A DNA stretch of 64,000 bases from NCBI RefSeq assembly GCF_035818615.1, contig NZ_JAYKZY010000001.1, forward strand, positions 164,501-228,500, given 5' to 3'. Shown one piece after another: positions 1 through 9,758 of the stretch. Below the pieces are notes generated by a model, which was given only the letters and a program-made list of their open reading frames with translations, did no database searches and had not been told where the DNA came from. This stretch comes from Sphingobium sp. CR2-8 (lineage in GTDB: Bacteria > Pseudomonadota > Alphaproteobacteria > Sphingomonadales > Sphingomonadaceae). The translations under genes were made by a program, and so were the position numbers. The first letter of the stretch is position 1, and each line of letters begins with the position of its first letter.

Positions 1-759
1 GCGACCGAGACGTTGCGACTCGACAAGACGCTGCACAATGTCACCTGGCGGGTAGGAGCGGTCTACCAACCGAGCCCTGCACTATCGCTTTACGGTCAGT
101 ATGCGACGGCGGTCGATCCGCTCGGTTCGTTGATCACCTTCTCCATCGGGCAGGCCGCGTTCAAGAACAGCACGGGCGATCAGATCGAGGCCGGCATCAA
201 GGCCAGCTTCCTTGGCGGACGCGGATTGGCGAGTTTCGTGGCCTACCGGATCGTCAAGAAGAACCTGCTTGTCACGGTTCCGGGCAGCCTCCCACCAAGG
301 CAGGACCAAGTAGGGCAACGTTCGGCGAAAGGGCTGGAGGCCTCGCTGACGCTGGATCTTCCCGGGGGCTTCGGGATCGATGCCAACGGGACGATCCTCG
401 CCGCGCGTTTCGACGAGTTCCTGAGCGGTGGCACGTCGTTCAACGGTAAAACTCCGCCCAATGTGCCCGAAGCCACAGCTAATCTCTGGCTGCGTTACAA
501 TGTGACTGGACGTCTCCAGACACGCCTTGGCCTGCGTTATGTCGGCAAGACTTACTCCGACAACGCCAATCAATTCCGGGTGCCTGGCTACGCGGTGGTG
601 GATGGGAGCATTTCGTTTGCGGTGACGAAGAATGTCGCGGCAAACCTGCGGGCCTATAATCTGTTCGACAAGGATTACGCGACCACCACCTATAATGACG
701 AGCAGTGGCTAATCGGGCGACCACGCTCGATTGATGTGTCGATCAGCGCGCGGTTCTGA
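1..759 (+). CDS. TonB-dependent outer-membrane receptor, C-terminal part (left edge truncated)
   Basis: The frame is open to the left edge, so the real start and the plug domain lie outside the window. What remains is about 250 residues of alternating beta-strand sequence typical of the 22-strand barrel. It includes the late-barrel signature NLFDKDYATT and a terminal Phe (ISARF), the usual outer-membrane assembly signal. Such receptors import siderophores, metal chelates or corrinoids using TonB energy. A PepSY membrane protein starts 2 bp downstream and a nickel/cobalt permease follows, so import of a metal chelate, possibly cobalt or nickel, is likely. The ligand is inferred from context only. 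Confidence 0.9.
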   Translation, partial: ATETLRLDKTLHNVTWRVGAVYQPSPALSLYGQYATAVDPLGSLITFSIGQAAFKNSTGDQIEAGIKASFLGGRGLASFVAYRIVKKNLLVTVPGSLPPRQDQVGQRSAKGLEASLTLDLPGGFGIDANGTILAARFDEFLSGGTSFNGKTPPNVPEATANLWLRYNVTGRLQTRLGLRYVGKTYSDNANQFRVPGYAVVDGSISFAVTKNVAANLRAYNLFDKDYATTTYNDEQWLIGRPRSIDVSISARF

Positions 760-761
760 CC

Positions 762-2309
762 GTGCATGACGGCACGCAACCTGTGGTGGTGGCGCGCAGG
801 CGGGGGCGGCTGTTGCGGGCGCTGCTCCTCATGCATCGCTGGATGGGCGTCATCATCGGTACGGTGATGACGCTATGGTGCCTCACCGGGTTCGTGATGC
901 TTTTCGTCGATTATCCACGGCTGCTGCCGACCGAGCAACTGCGGGGCTTGTCTCCCTTGCACTTGCCGACCGGTGGCAGTCTGGCCCGAATTGGGCTGGC
1001 ACCTGATGCCAGACTGGCTTCGGCCCGGCTTGAGATGGTCGCGGGCAGGCCGGTGCTGCGGGTGGTCCCCAAAAAAAGCGATGCGCGCGCGATCTGGCAG
1101 ATGCGCGCCTCACCGCAGAACTATGACCTTGCGTCCGGGTCGCCCTTGGCGCTGCTGTCCCGTAAAGACCTTGGCAAGGTCGGGGCGGAATTCGGGCGAA
1201 ACGTCGGCATTGCCGGAGCAGTAACCGCGATCACACCGATTTCAGTCGATCAATGGACCGTTCAAGCCTTTCGCGCCAACCGCCCGCTGTACCGGGTCGA
1301 CTATGCCGATGCCGCAGGATCGACGGCCTATATCGCGGGCCTGACTGGCGAAATCGTGCAGCAGACCACACGGTTTGAGCGGTTCTGGGGCTGGCTGGGC
1401 GCGGTGCCGCACTGGCTTTACCCGACGGTGCTGCGCCAGAACCCGGCGGCGTGGAGCCAGGTGGTCATCTGGACTTCGCTGACCGGTTGCTTCCTGACCG
1501 TCACCGGAATCTGGATCGGGATCAGCCGCTTGCGACGCGGCAAGGACGGAGCGTTCGGCTCGCCCTATCGCGGGCTGTGGTGGGGGCATCATATGGCCGG
1601 GCTGGTGTTTGGCCTGCTCACGCTGACGTGGGTCGGCAGCGGGTTGTTCTCGATGAGCCCATGGGGGCTGTTCGACAGTGAGGCCGGACTGATCGAACGT
1701 CAGCGTCTGGCCGGATCGATGCTCTGGGCCGACATGCGAACCGCGCTGGCCAGCCAGTTCCCCAGCGATACGGTCCGGGTGGAAAGCGCCCCACTCGGCG
1801 GGAAACTGGCGTTGGTGGCCATTGCCGCCGATGGGCGCAGGGTGCGGATCGACAGTGCGGGCAGGCTAGCGCCCCTGACGCAGGCGGATGTGGCGGCAGC
1901 ATTGCGGAACGGCCCGCGCGTCGCCTCGCTTGATCTGCTGCCTGCGGGCGACAGCTATTACTATGCCCACAAGCAGCCGGTGCGATTGCCGGTGTGGCGT
2001 GCGGTGCTGGCCGATCCGCAGACCACGCGTCTTTATATTGACGGGGCATCGGGCACTTTGCTGCGTGCAGTCGATGGCAGGGGACGCGCCGGACGCTGGC
2101 TGTGGAACGCGCCGCACAGCTTTGACCTGCCCGGCCTGCGCCAAGGTTCGCTGCGCTACATCCTTATCCTGCCCTTGCTGGCGGCGGTCACGCTGGTCTG
2201 CGGCACCGGGGCGTGGATGGGCCTGCGCAAACTTGGCCGCGACTTGCGGCGTATCCGGCGGCGGCGCTCACGCCGCCCATTTTTCCTTCGTTCACGGAGT
2301 CCGTCATGA
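762..2309 (+). CDS. PepSY-associated membrane protein
   Basis: This 515-residue inner-membrane protein of the PepSY-TM family starts with GTG two bases after the receptor stop. Hydrophobic segments lie near residues 18-45, 235-258, 270-298 and 465-487, with a periplasmic-type soluble portion between the first and second. The motif HRWMG in the first helix is characteristic of the family. Members are often encoded beside TonB-dependent siderophore receptors and some act as ferric-siderophore reductases. Here it sits between a receptor and a nickel/cobalt permease, so reductive release of an imported metal is possible but unproven. Its stop overlaps the next gene's start in ATGA. Confidence 0.85.
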   Translation: MHDGTQPVVVARRRGRLLRALLLMHRWMGVIIGTVMTLWCLTGFVMLFVDYPRLLPTEQLRGLSPLHLPTGGSLARIGLAPDARLASARLEMVAGRPVLRVVPKKSDARAIWQMRASPQNYDLASGSPLALLSRKDLGKVGAEFGRNVGIAGAVTAITPISVDQWTVQAFRANRPLYRVDYADAAGSTAYIAGLTGEIVQQTTRFERFWGWLGAVPHWLYPTVLRQNPAAWSQVVIWTSLTGCFLTVTGIWIGISRLRRGKDGAFGSPYRGLWWGHHMAGLVFGLLTLTWVGSGLFSMSPWGLFDSEAGLIERQRLAGSMLWADMRTALASQFPSDTVRVESAPLGGKLALVAIAADGRRVRIDSAGRLAPLTQADVAAALRNGPRVASLDLLPAGDSYYYAHKQPVRLPVWRAVLADPQTTRLYIDGASGTLLRAVDGRGRAGRWLWNAPHSFDLPGLRQGSLRYILILPLLAAVTLVCGTGAWMGLRKLGRDLRRIRRRRSRRPFFLRSRSPS

Positions 2310-3352
2310 TCGCATCTGTCGCATCGGCGTCCCTATCCTTGCGCCGCCGGATCGGCGCTTTGTTTACGGGGTTGATTGCCGCCAACATTGCCGTGTGGAT
2401 CTGGGCCTATAGCCTGTTTCATGCGCAGCCCCTGATGCTGGGCACCGCCGTGCTAGCGTGGGGACTTGGCCTGCGTCACGCGGTCGATGCCGATCATATT
2501 GCGGCCATCGACAATGTGACGCGCAAATTGATGCAAGATGGTCAGCGCCCGGTTTCGGTCGGTTTCTGGTTTGCGATCGGGCATTCCGGCATCATTGCGA
2601 TTGCATCTATCACCATCGCTGTGACGGCCAGCGCGCTGTCGGGGTTCGGTGTCTTCAAGGAAATCGGCAGCGTGGTCGCGACCGTAATTTCCGCGATTTT
2701 CCTGTTCACCATCGCGGGCATGAATCTGGTCATCCTTCGCTCGGTCTGGCGGACGTTTGGCCATGTTCGCGCGGGCGGCCACTATGCTGACGACGATCTG
2801 GACCTGCTGCTGGGTGGTCGCGGCCTGCTCTCGCGGTTGTTCAGGCCGATGTTCCGTCTCGTGAACAAAAGTTGGCATATGGCCCCGCTGGGTTTTCTGT
2901 TCGGGCTGGGGTTCGATACTGCAACCGAAGTCGCCATTCTGGGCATGTCGGCCAGCCAGGCGGTCAATGGCCTGTCGATCGGCACGATACTGGTGCTGCC
3001 CGCGCTGTTCGCGGTCGGTATGGCTCTGATCGATACGGCGGACGGCGTGGTGATGCTGGGCGCTTATGAATGGGCTTTCGTAAAGCCGATCCGCAAGCTC
3101 TATTACAACATCACCATCACCCTGATCTCGGCCATCGTGGCCATTGTCATCGGCGGGATCGAGACGCTGGCCCTGATAGGTGACAAACTTGATCTGAAGG
3201 GGTGGCCCTGGAGCCTTGCCGCCAAACTGGGCGAGAATTTCAACAGCCTCGGCTTCGCCATCATCGGACTGTTCGTGCTGTGCTGGCTCGCCAGCTTTGC
3301 GATCTACCGCTGGAAACGCTTGGACGAGATCGAGGTCACAGTCGTTGCCTGA
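2306..3352 (+). CDS. NiCoT-family nickel/cobalt permease
   Basis: This 348-residue polytopic membrane protein carries the NiCoT signature RHAVDADHIAAIDN in the second membrane helix (about residues 57-70; H58, D61, D63 and H64 are the metal-selecting residues of HX4DH). Family members (NixA, HoxN, NhlF) import Ni2+ and/or Co2+ at high affinity. I chose the ATG that overlaps the previous stop (ATGA); the open frame extends further upstream, but that part lies inside the PepSY gene. The position just before a B12-riboswitch-controlled corrin operon favours cobalt as the physiological cargo. This is an inference. Confidence 0.9.
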   Translation: MIASVASASLSLRRRIGALFTGLIAANIAVWIWAYSLFHAQPLMLGTAVLAWGLGLRHAVDADHIAAIDNVTRKLMQDGQRPVSVGFWFAIGHSGIIAIASITIAVTASALSGFGVFKEIGSVVATVISAIFLFTIAGMNLVILRSVWRTFGHVRAGGHYADDDLDLLLGGRGLLSRLFRPMFRLVNKSWHMAPLGFLFGLGFDTATEVAILGMSASQAVNGLSIGTILVLPALFAVGMALIDTADGVVMLGAYEWAFVKPIRKLYYNITITLISAIVAIVIGGIETLALIGDKLDLKGWPWSLAAKLGENFNSLGFAIIGLFVLCWLASFAIYRWKRLDEIEVTVVA

Positions 3353-3395
3353 CCGTCAACGGGTGGATTGTTGCGTCATACTCAGGCGCGACGGC

Positions 3396-3764
3396 ATGTC
3401 CTTCACCGTCTCGATCGATCTCGATGTCCTTATGCCGCTCGGGCTTCGCGTATATCGCGGCGAGCGGGACGCAGTGATCCGAATGCTGATGGCGCGTTCT
3501 ACAGAAATTTTCGCGAAATCCGGCCGAAGCCGTGTCTTTGCTCAGGATTTGAGGCAGGCCGCTGAAGATCTCGCCCACGGCATAAGGGAGCGACTTTTCC
3601 AGATAACGTGCAAACCTCTCAGCCAACGACGGGTTGAGGATATTCTCGGGATTACGTCTCGCGGGCGGTTCCGGTGGGCCAAGGATGGCCGATTGCCCCG
3701 GTCAGGCGCTCCCAGAATCAGAAAAACGGATAACCGAGATAACGGTCTGGACCTATCGTTGTGA
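3396..3764 (+). CDS. hypothetical protein
   Basis: A 122-residue reading frame between the NiCoT gene and the B12 riboswitch. The N-terminal half is rich in Arg and Ala and looks helical. The C-terminal part, near ILGITSRGRFRWAKDGRLP, resembles a short winged-helix or MerR/excisionase-like element, but I cannot assign a family. There is no strong ribosome-binding site ahead of the ATG. It could be a small real gene or a degraded remnant. Confidence 0.35.
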   Translation: MSFTVSIDLDVLMPLGLRVYRGERDAVIRMLMARSTEIFAKSGRSRVFAQDLRQAAEDLAHGIRERLFQITCKPLSQRRVEDILGITSRGRFRWAKDGRLPRSGAPRIRKTDNRDNGLDLSL

Positions 3765-3906
3765 TGGGATCGAGCGTCTGGCAGACATCCCAACCGAGAT
3801 AAGGCGGTGGTGCGAAACGGATGAGGCAACAACGTCAATTGGCTTGGCATCTGTTTTCGTCTAGGGTGTGCGGTGAAGGAACGAGGCAACTCGCCCTTCG
3901 ATGATC

Positions 3907-4108
3907 GCGCCGGTGCCCGCAAGGGCTTAATCGGGAATGCGGTGCGGAAGCTTTCTTCCAAATCCGTGGCTGTCCCTGCAACTGTAAGCGGATAGCGCGA
4001 TGCACATGCTCCTGAATTCAGGAGCAGCCACTGGACCGCGCTTGGCGCAAGTCTGGGAAGGCGTGCATCAAGCTGTGACCCGCGAGCCAGGAGACCTGCC
4101 GGCGCACC
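3907..4108 (+). promoter_or_regulatory. Cobalamin (adenosylcobalamin) riboswitch
   Basis: The leader of the cobW operon contains the conserved B12-riboswitch blocks in order: GGTGCCCGCAAGGGCTTAAT with GGGAATGCGGTG (3912-3944), GGCTGTCCCTGCAACTGTAA (about 3968-3987), CCACTGG with GGGAAGGCG (about 4028-4063), and the closing block around CCAGGAGACCTGCC (about 4087-4100). Binding of the coenzyme normally shuts off expression, so the downstream corrin operon should be repressed when B12 is plentiful. The 190 bases between aptamer and cobW hold several GC-rich inverted repeats, probably the expression platform, which I could not fold by eye. Confidence 0.93.
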
Positions 4109-4299
4109 GGTCGCTCTTGCCTGATCCAGGGTATGGTCACGGCACGGTAACTCTCCGTCTGAGCGACGAAGCTGTGTGGCTGGGGCTGCACGGGTTGCGT
4201 GGTAACGGGTGCTTTGTCGCGCCCGCCCGTCGTCGCGCGCCGACCGGACTTGTCCGGCAAGCCTCGCCGTGTCTCGCTCTGGCGCGCGGAGAAGTTACC

Positions 4300-5337
4300 A
4301 TGCCCGAACTGTCAAAGGTGCCGGTCACGATCATCACGGGCTTTCTGGGCGCCGGGAAGACCACGCTCATCAGCCACCTGATCCGCCATGCCGGCGGCCG
4401 CAGGCTGGCCGTGGTGGTAAACGAATTCGGCTCGCTGGGCGTGGATGGCCAAATTCTGGAATCCTGCGCCATTCCCGATTGCCCGGCGGAAAATATCGTC
4501 GAGTTGGCCAATGGTTGCATCTGCTGCACCGTGGCGGACGATTTCATCCCGACGGTGGAAAAGCTGCTGGCGCTCGATCCGCGCCCGGATCACATCCTGA
4601 TCGAGACGTCTGGCCTCGCCCTGCCCAAGCCGCTGCTCAAGGCGTTCGACTGGCCCGCGATCCGCAGCCGTATCACCGTGGACGGCGTGCTGGCGCTGGC
4701 CGATGCCGAGGCGGTTGCAGCGGGACGGTTTGCGCCCGATGTGGCCGCGCTCGACGCGCAGCGCGCCGCAGATCCGAGCATCGATCACGAGACGCCGCTG
4801 TCAGAAGTGTTCGAGGATCAGCTTGCCTGCGCCGACATGATCCTCCTGACCAAGGTCGACCTGGCTGGACCCGAAGGCGTTGCCTCCGCGCGCGCGATCA
4901 TCGCGGCGGAGATCAGCCGCGCGGTGCCGGTGATCGAACTGACCGAAGGCGTGGTCGATCCGTGCGTAATTCTTGGCCTTGATGCCGCCGCTGAGGCCGA
5001 CATCGCCGCGCGCCCGTCGCACCACGATGGTGAGGACGACCACGAGCATGATGATTTTGACAGCACCGTGGTCGAATGGGGCGAGATCGCCGATCCGGCG
5101 CCGCTGGTCACGCGGATCGAGACGCTGGCGCGCGATCACCATATCCTGCGCGTAAAGGGCTATGCTGCCGTGGCGGGCAAGCCGATGCGGCTGTTGGTGC
5201 AGGCGGTGGGCGCGCGGGTGCGCTACCAGTACGATCGCCCATGGCGCCCGGATGAGCCGCGCCGCACCACACTGGTCGCCATTGCCGAACACGATCATGT
5301 CGATGCCGAGGCCATTCGCGCAGTGCTGCTGGCGTAG
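4300..5337 (+). CDS. cobW: CobW, cobalamin-associated G3E GTPase metallochaperone
   Basis: 345 residues. The Walker A loop GFLGAGKTT (residues 14-22) is followed by the CXCC metal site in NGCICCTV (C73, C75, C76) and a His/Asp-rich loop (HHDGEDDHEHDD) before the C-terminal CobW domain. This is the classical layout of the COG0523 metallochaperone that helps load Co2+ for corrin synthesis. The open frame extends upstream through the riboswitch, but the ATG used here is the first start with CobW homology. It is the first gene of the riboswitch-controlled operon, and cobN follows after 9 bp. Confidence 0.93.
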   Translation: MPELSKVPVTIITGFLGAGKTTLISHLIRHAGGRRLAVVVNEFGSLGVDGQILESCAIPDCPAENIVELANGCICCTVADDFIPTVEKLLALDPRPDHILIETSGLALPKPLLKAFDWPAIRSRITVDGVLALADAEAVAAGRFAPDVAALDAQRAADPSIDHETPLSEVFEDQLACADMILLTKVDLAGPEGVASARAIIAAEISRAVPVIELTEGVVDPCVILGLDAAAEADIAARPSHHDGEDDHEHDDFDSTVVEWGEIADPAPLVTRIETLARDHHILRVKGYAAVAGKPMRLLVQAVGARVRYQYDRPWRPDEPRRTTLVAIAEHDHVDAEAIRAVLLA

Positions 5338-5346
5338 GCGCAGGCC

Positions 5347-8300
5347 ATGCACGTCATCTTCCGCGAAACCCATGGGATGGAGGAAACCGCCGTCCCGCAG
5401 GATCTGGGGCAAGAGCCTGCGGATCTGGTGGTGCTGTCCTTTTCGGACAGCGACCTTGGGGCGTTCGCGGCAGCGTGGCACCATGCCCGCACGGCCGACG
5501 CAGCGTTTCCTTCGCTGCAACTCGCCAATCTGGCCGCGCTGATCCATCCATTGTCGGTCGATACTTATGTCGAACGGACGCTGTCGGGCGCAAAGGCGGT
5601 CCTAATCCGGCTGATTGGCGGAACGCCCTATTGGCGCTATGGACTGCAACAGGTCGAGGCGCTCGCCCGGTCGCGCGGCATCGCGCTGGCCGTGCTGCCC
5701 GGCGACGGTTTTGAGGACGCGCGGCTGGATGCGGCTTCGACCGTACCAGTGCCCGCGCTGCGCGACCTTGCGCAATGGTGCGACGCAGGCGGCATGGAGG
5801 CGGCACAGGCCGCGCTGGTCGCTCTGTCGCGGCTGGCAGGGCTTATCGACGCCCCTGCCCAAACATGCCAGCCGCTGCCGATGGCGGGTGGGTGGCATCC
5901 CGATCTGGGCGTGGTCGATCCCGAATCCTTTGCGCGCGATCCAGCCCGGCCGCTGGTCCTGATCGTGTTCTATCGTTCGTACCTGACCGCGCACGATCTG
6001 GACCCGTTTGCCGCCCTCCATGCCGCGTTCGACCGGCACGGCTTTGACGCGCTGTCGATTTTCGTCCCCTCGCTGAAGGCTCCGCAAGTGCGCGATCAGG
6101 TGGACCGCTGGGTGTGCGGCCTTGGCCCGGCGGCAATTATCAACGCCACCGCCTTTTCCGCGCGCGGCCAGGATGGCGATACCCCGCTCGATGGCGCGGG
6201 TGTTCCCGTGTTCCAACTGGCGCTGGCCACATCGGGCCGCGCCGGCTGGGCAGCGACTTCGCGTGGGCTGTCCCCTGCAGACCTCGCCATGCACGTGGTC
6301 TTGCCCGAGATTGATGGCCGGGTCTTTGCCGGGGTCGCCAGCTTCAAGGAAGCGGGTGCGCGCGATCCCGCACTAGGCTTTGCCCGCACCATTCATCGCG
6401 CCGATCCCGACCGGATCGAGGCGATTGCCGCGCGGGTGGCGGGCTGGGTCGCACTTGCGCAAAGTCCGGTGGGCGACCGGCGCGTCGCCCTGATCCTGTC
6501 GACTTATCCCGGCAAGGCATACCAGATGGCCCACGCCGTTGGGCTGGATGCGCTCGCCTCTGCCGAGGCGATATTGTCCGATTTTTCCGAAGCGGGATAT
6601 CTCACAGATGCCCGGACCGATCTGTCCGTGCGCCTTGCCAGCGAGCATCTGCGCACGTCGCTGACCGAATATCGCAAGGCATTGGCGGCGCTGCCCGAAG
6701 CCTTGCGCGCGCAGCTTTACGCCACGTGGGGCGAGCCGGAGACCGATGTGGCCGTGGTCGATGGCGCCTTTCAATTTGCCGCGCTGTCTGTCGGCAATGC
6801 GCTGGTCGCGTTGCAGCCCGAACGGGGCGAGCGCGCCCATCGCGACGGGGACTATCACGATCTGTCCCGCTGCCCGCGCCATAGCTATGTCGCGTTCTAT
6901 CTGTGGCTGCGCGAACGGGGCGTGGACGCGCTGGTTCATATCGGCGCGCATGGCACGCTGGAATGGTTGCCGGGCAAATCGGTGGCCTTGTCCGACGCCT
7001 GCTGGCCCGAGGCGCTGACCGGCGCGACACCGGTGATCTATCCCTTCATCGTCAACGATCCGGGCGAAGCCGCGCAGGCCAAGCGGCGCATCGGCGCCGT
7101 CACCATCGGGCATGTCCCGCCGCCCCTGGTGCAAAGCGAAAGCGGGGCGGGGCTGGCCCGGATCGAGGCGCTGCTAGATGAATTCTCCAATGCCGACGGG
7201 CTGGACCCCGCCCGCCGCGACCGTTTGCAACAGACCATCCGCGAGGAAGCGCGAGTGCTGGGGCTGGAGGCGGAACTGGGGCTCGATGGCGCGGCTACGC
7301 TAGTCGAGGCGATCACCCGGATCGATCGCTTTGTTTGCGACGTGAAGGAAAGCCAGTTCGGAGACGGGCTGCACGTGTTCGGGCGTGGCGATCAGGGGGC
7401 GGCCGAACGGGCAGGATTGCTGGGCGCAATGGACGGACGGCGCGTTCCTGCCGGTCCGTCCGGCTCCCCCTTCCGCGAGCGCAGCGATGTGCTGCCAACC
7501 GGGCGCAACCTCTATGCGATAGACCCCCGCGCGGTGCCGTCGCGCGCCGCCCATGCCCAGGGCGTAACACTGGCCGAAGAACTGATCCGGCGGCATTTGC
7601 AGGATCATGGCGATTATCCGCGCGGGCTGGTGGTCGACCTGTGGGGATCGGCCACGATGCGCACGGCGGGCGAGGAATTCGCCATGGCGCTGCACCTGCT
7701 GGGCGCAAAACCGCTGTGGGACATGACATCCGAACGGGTGACGGGTGTCGAGATCCTGCCGCTGGCGCTGCTCGACCGGCCTCGCATCGACGTGACCCTG
7801 CGCGTTTCCGGCCTGTTCCGCGATGCTTTCCCGACGCTGCCGATGCTGTTCGGACAGGCGGTGCGCGCCCTGTGTTTGCGGGACGAACCGGCGGACTGGA
7901 ACCCGTTTGCGGGGCAGGCGGCGGCCCCGCGCGTCTATGGTCCGGCGCCCGGCAGCTATGGAATTGGCCTTGGCGATGCGGCCGAGGTCTATACTGCTGC
8001 GGCCCGGCGCACGGCGGGAGAGGCTTGGCTGGCGGCATCGGACCATGCGTTCGACGCGACCTTTGATGCAATCGGAGCCATCCCCGATCCAGATGGTCTG
8101 CGTCAGCGCGTGGAGGGGGCCGACGCCTTTGTCCATCTTCAAGACTTGCCCGAAAGCGATCTGTTGCTGGCCGCCGACTATGCCGCGCATGAGGCGGGCT
8201 TTGCCGCTGCCAAGGCGCTGATGGGCGGCACGGCGGCGCTCTATCACCTCGACAATCGCGACCCGCTGCATCCGGCCGCGCGCACCCAGACCGAAGAGAT

Positions 8301-8631
8301 CGCCCGCGTGGTCCGTGCCCGTGCCGCGCATCCCGGCTACGTTGCAGGCATGATGCGGCACGGGTTTCGCGGAGGCGCGGAACTGGCCGCAACGCTGGAC
8401 CATATGGCTGCCTTTGCCCATCTTTCGGGCAGCGTGCCGCCGCATCTGTTCGACTTGTATCACGATGCGACGCTGGGACGTGTCGATGTTCGCGCCTTCC
8501 TCGATCGCGAAAACCCCGGCGCGCTGGCGGCGATGGAAGCCCGCTTTGCCGCGCTCCATGCCGCCGGGCTGTGGCAGACCCGGCGCAATTCCATTCTCGC
8601 CAGCCTGCCCGGTTTCGAGGGCTGGACATGA
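5347..8631 (+). CDS. cobN: Aerobic cobaltochelatase subunit CobN
   Basis: 1094 residues. CobN is the large, substrate-binding subunit of the ATP-dependent CobNST chelatase that inserts Co2+ into hydrogenobyrinic acid a,c-diamide in the aerobic pathway. The body has the family's conserved blocks, for example HIGAHGTLEWLPGK (about residues 532-545), PFIVNDPGEAAQAKRR and the GLVVDLWGSATMRTAGEE region, shared with magnesium chelatase H subunits. CobS and CobT are not in this window and must be elsewhere. The stop overlaps cobG in ATGA. It is slightly shorter than the roughly 1,250-residue Pseudomonas enzyme but has no visible break. Confidence 0.95.
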   Translation: MHVIFRETHGMEETAVPQDLGQEPADLVVLSFSDSDLGAFAAAWHHARTADAAFPSLQLANLAALIHPLSVDTYVERTLSGAKAVLIRLIGGTPYWRYGLQQVEALARSRGIALAVLPGDGFEDARLDAASTVPVPALRDLAQWCDAGGMEAAQAALVALSRLAGLIDAPAQTCQPLPMAGGWHPDLGVVDPESFARDPARPLVLIVFYRSYLTAHDLDPFAALHAAFDRHGFDALSIFVPSLKAPQVRDQVDRWVCGLGPAAIINATAFSARGQDGDTPLDGAGVPVFQLALATSGRAGWAATSRGLSPADLAMHVVLPEIDGRVFAGVASFKEAGARDPALGFARTIHRADPDRIEAIAARVAGWVALAQSPVGDRRVALILSTYPGKAYQMAHAVGLDALASAEAILSDFSEAGYLTDARTDLSVRLASEHLRTSLTEYRKALAALPEALRAQLYATWGEPETDVAVVDGAFQFAALSVGNALVALQPERGERAHRDGDYHDLSRCPRHSYVAFYLWLRERGVDALVHIGAHGTLEWLPGKSVALSDACWPEALTGATPVIYPFIVNDPGEAAQAKRRIGAVTIGHVPPPLVQSESGAGLARIEALLDEFSNADGLDPARRDRLQQTIREEARVLGLEAELGLDGAATLVEAITRIDRFVCDVKESQFGDGLHVFGRGDQGAAERAGLLGAMDGRRVPAGPSGSPFRERSDVLPTGRNLYAIDPRAVPSRAAHAQGVTLAEELIRRHLQDHGDYPRGLVVDLWGSATMRTAGEEFAMALHLLGAKPLWDMTSERVTGVEILPLALLDRPRIDVTLRVSGLFRDAFPTLPMLFGQAVRALCLRDEPADWNPFAGQAAAPRVYGPAPGSYGIGLGDAAEVYTAAARRTAGEAWLAASDHAFDATFDAIGAIPDPDGLRQRVEGADAFVHLQDLPESDLLLAADYAAHEAGFAAAKALMGGTAALYHLDNRDPLHPAARTQTEEIARVVRARAAHPGYVAGMMRHGFRGGAELAATLDHMAAFAHLSGSVPPHLFDLYHDATLGRVDVRAFLDRENPGALAAMEARFAALHAAGLWQTRRNSILASLPGFEGWT

Positions 8632-9758
8632 CCAGCCCTGAGGTGAAAGGCTGGTGCCCCAATTCATGGCACCCGATGATGGCGGGCGACGGGCTGCTGA
8701 TGCGGGTAAAGCCCCGGCTTGGCCGCCTGACCCGCACACAAGTGCTGGGCCTGTGCGAGGCCGCCAGCGCGCACGGCAATGCCCTGATCGACGTGACCGC
8801 TCGCGCCAATCTCCAGCTTCGCGGGGTGCGCGAAAGCGGTTGGCAGGTGCTGCTCGACCGCTTGCAGGCGCTGGATCTGGTGGACGGTGACCCCATGATC
8901 GAACAGCGGCGAAATGTCCTGATCGCGCCGGATTGGCGGGCGGGGGATGACAACCAGCGGATTGCGGGGGCGTTGCTAAACCGGCTGGATGAACTGCCCG
9001 ATCTGCCGGGCAAGGCGGGTTTTGTCATCGACGCCGGTCAGACATGTATTCTCGGTGGCGATGCGGGCGATTTCCGCATCGAGCGCGGCGGCGATGGCCA
9101 CCTGATCCTGCGCGCCGATGGTCGCGCCACCGGTGTGACGGTTGCCGCAGGTCAGGAAGTGGACACGCTGATCGCGCTCGCCCACTGGTTTGCCGCCAGT
9201 GGGGGCGCTGAAGCCGGGCGCATGGCGCGGCACACGGTTCCCCTGCCCGAATGGGCCTGCGGTGACATTGTGCCCGCGCCGTCGGCCGCTCGCATCGTGC
9301 CCGGCGTCCATGATCTGGGCGAGGCTTATGGCCTGCCATTCGGCCGGATAGAGGCGCGGATACTGACCGGGGCGATGAAATCATCATCAGCCGCAGCGGT
9401 GCGGATCACACCATGGCGCGTGCTGTTGGTGGAAGGCGCGCCCGCCGTGAATACCGCGGGTCTGCTCAGCGATCCTGCCGATCCGCTGCTGCATGTCGAT
9501 GCCTGCCCGGGCGCGCCCTGCTGCCCCCAGGCCACGGTTGAAACCCGCGATCTTGCCCGCCGCCTTGCCCCGCATGTCACCGGACGGCTGCATGTTTCGG
9601 GCTGTGCCAAGGGCTGCGCCCACCCGCGTCCCGCCGATGTCACGCTGACCGGCCGGGATGGCCTGTTCGATCTTTCCCTTAACGCGCGCGCCGGAGGGTC
9701 TGCGGTTCGCTCCGCGCTTGGCCCGGCCGACATTCTTGCCCATTTTGGAACCGCTTGA
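8628..9758 (+). CDS. cobG: Precorrin-3B synthase CobG
   Basis: 376 residues. CobG is a siroheme and 4Fe-4S monooxygenase-type enzyme of the nitrite/sulfite reductase fold that uses O2 to convert precorrin-3A to precorrin-3B, setting up ring contraction. The cluster-ligating cysteines are seen in CPGAPCC (about residues 293-299) and SGCAKGCAHP (about 325-330). The start is the ATG overlapping the cobN stop. Its presence marks the pathway as the oxygen-dependent route. Confidence 0.92.
   Translation: MTSPEVKGWCPNSWHPMMAGDGLLMRVKPRLGRLTRTQVLGLCEAASAHGNALIDVTARANLQLRGVRESGWQVLLDRLQALDLVDGDPMIEQRRNVLIAPDWRAGDDNQRIAGALLNRLDELPDLPGKAGFVIDAGQTCILGGDAGDFRIERGGDGHLILRADGRATGVTVAAGQEVDTLIALAHWFAASGGAEAGRMARHTVPLPEWACGDIVPAPSAARIVPGVHDLGEAYGLPFGRIEARILTGAMKSSSAAAVRITPWRVLLVEGAPAVNTAGLLSDPADPLLHVDACPGAPCCPQATVETRDLARRLAPHVTGRLHVSGCAKGCAHPRPADVTLTGRDGLFDLSLNARAGGSAVRSALGPADILAHFGTA

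Noticed and set aside
4000..4299. A longer CobW starting inside the riboswitch region
   Set aside because: The added 100 residues have no homology and overlap the B12 aptamer; the ATG at 4300 matches the family start.
7300..9028. Long minus-strand open frames (479 and 571 codons) opposite cobN and cobG
   Set aside because: Shadows of high-GC coding sequence on the other strand; no recognisable family, while cobN and cobG are unambiguous.
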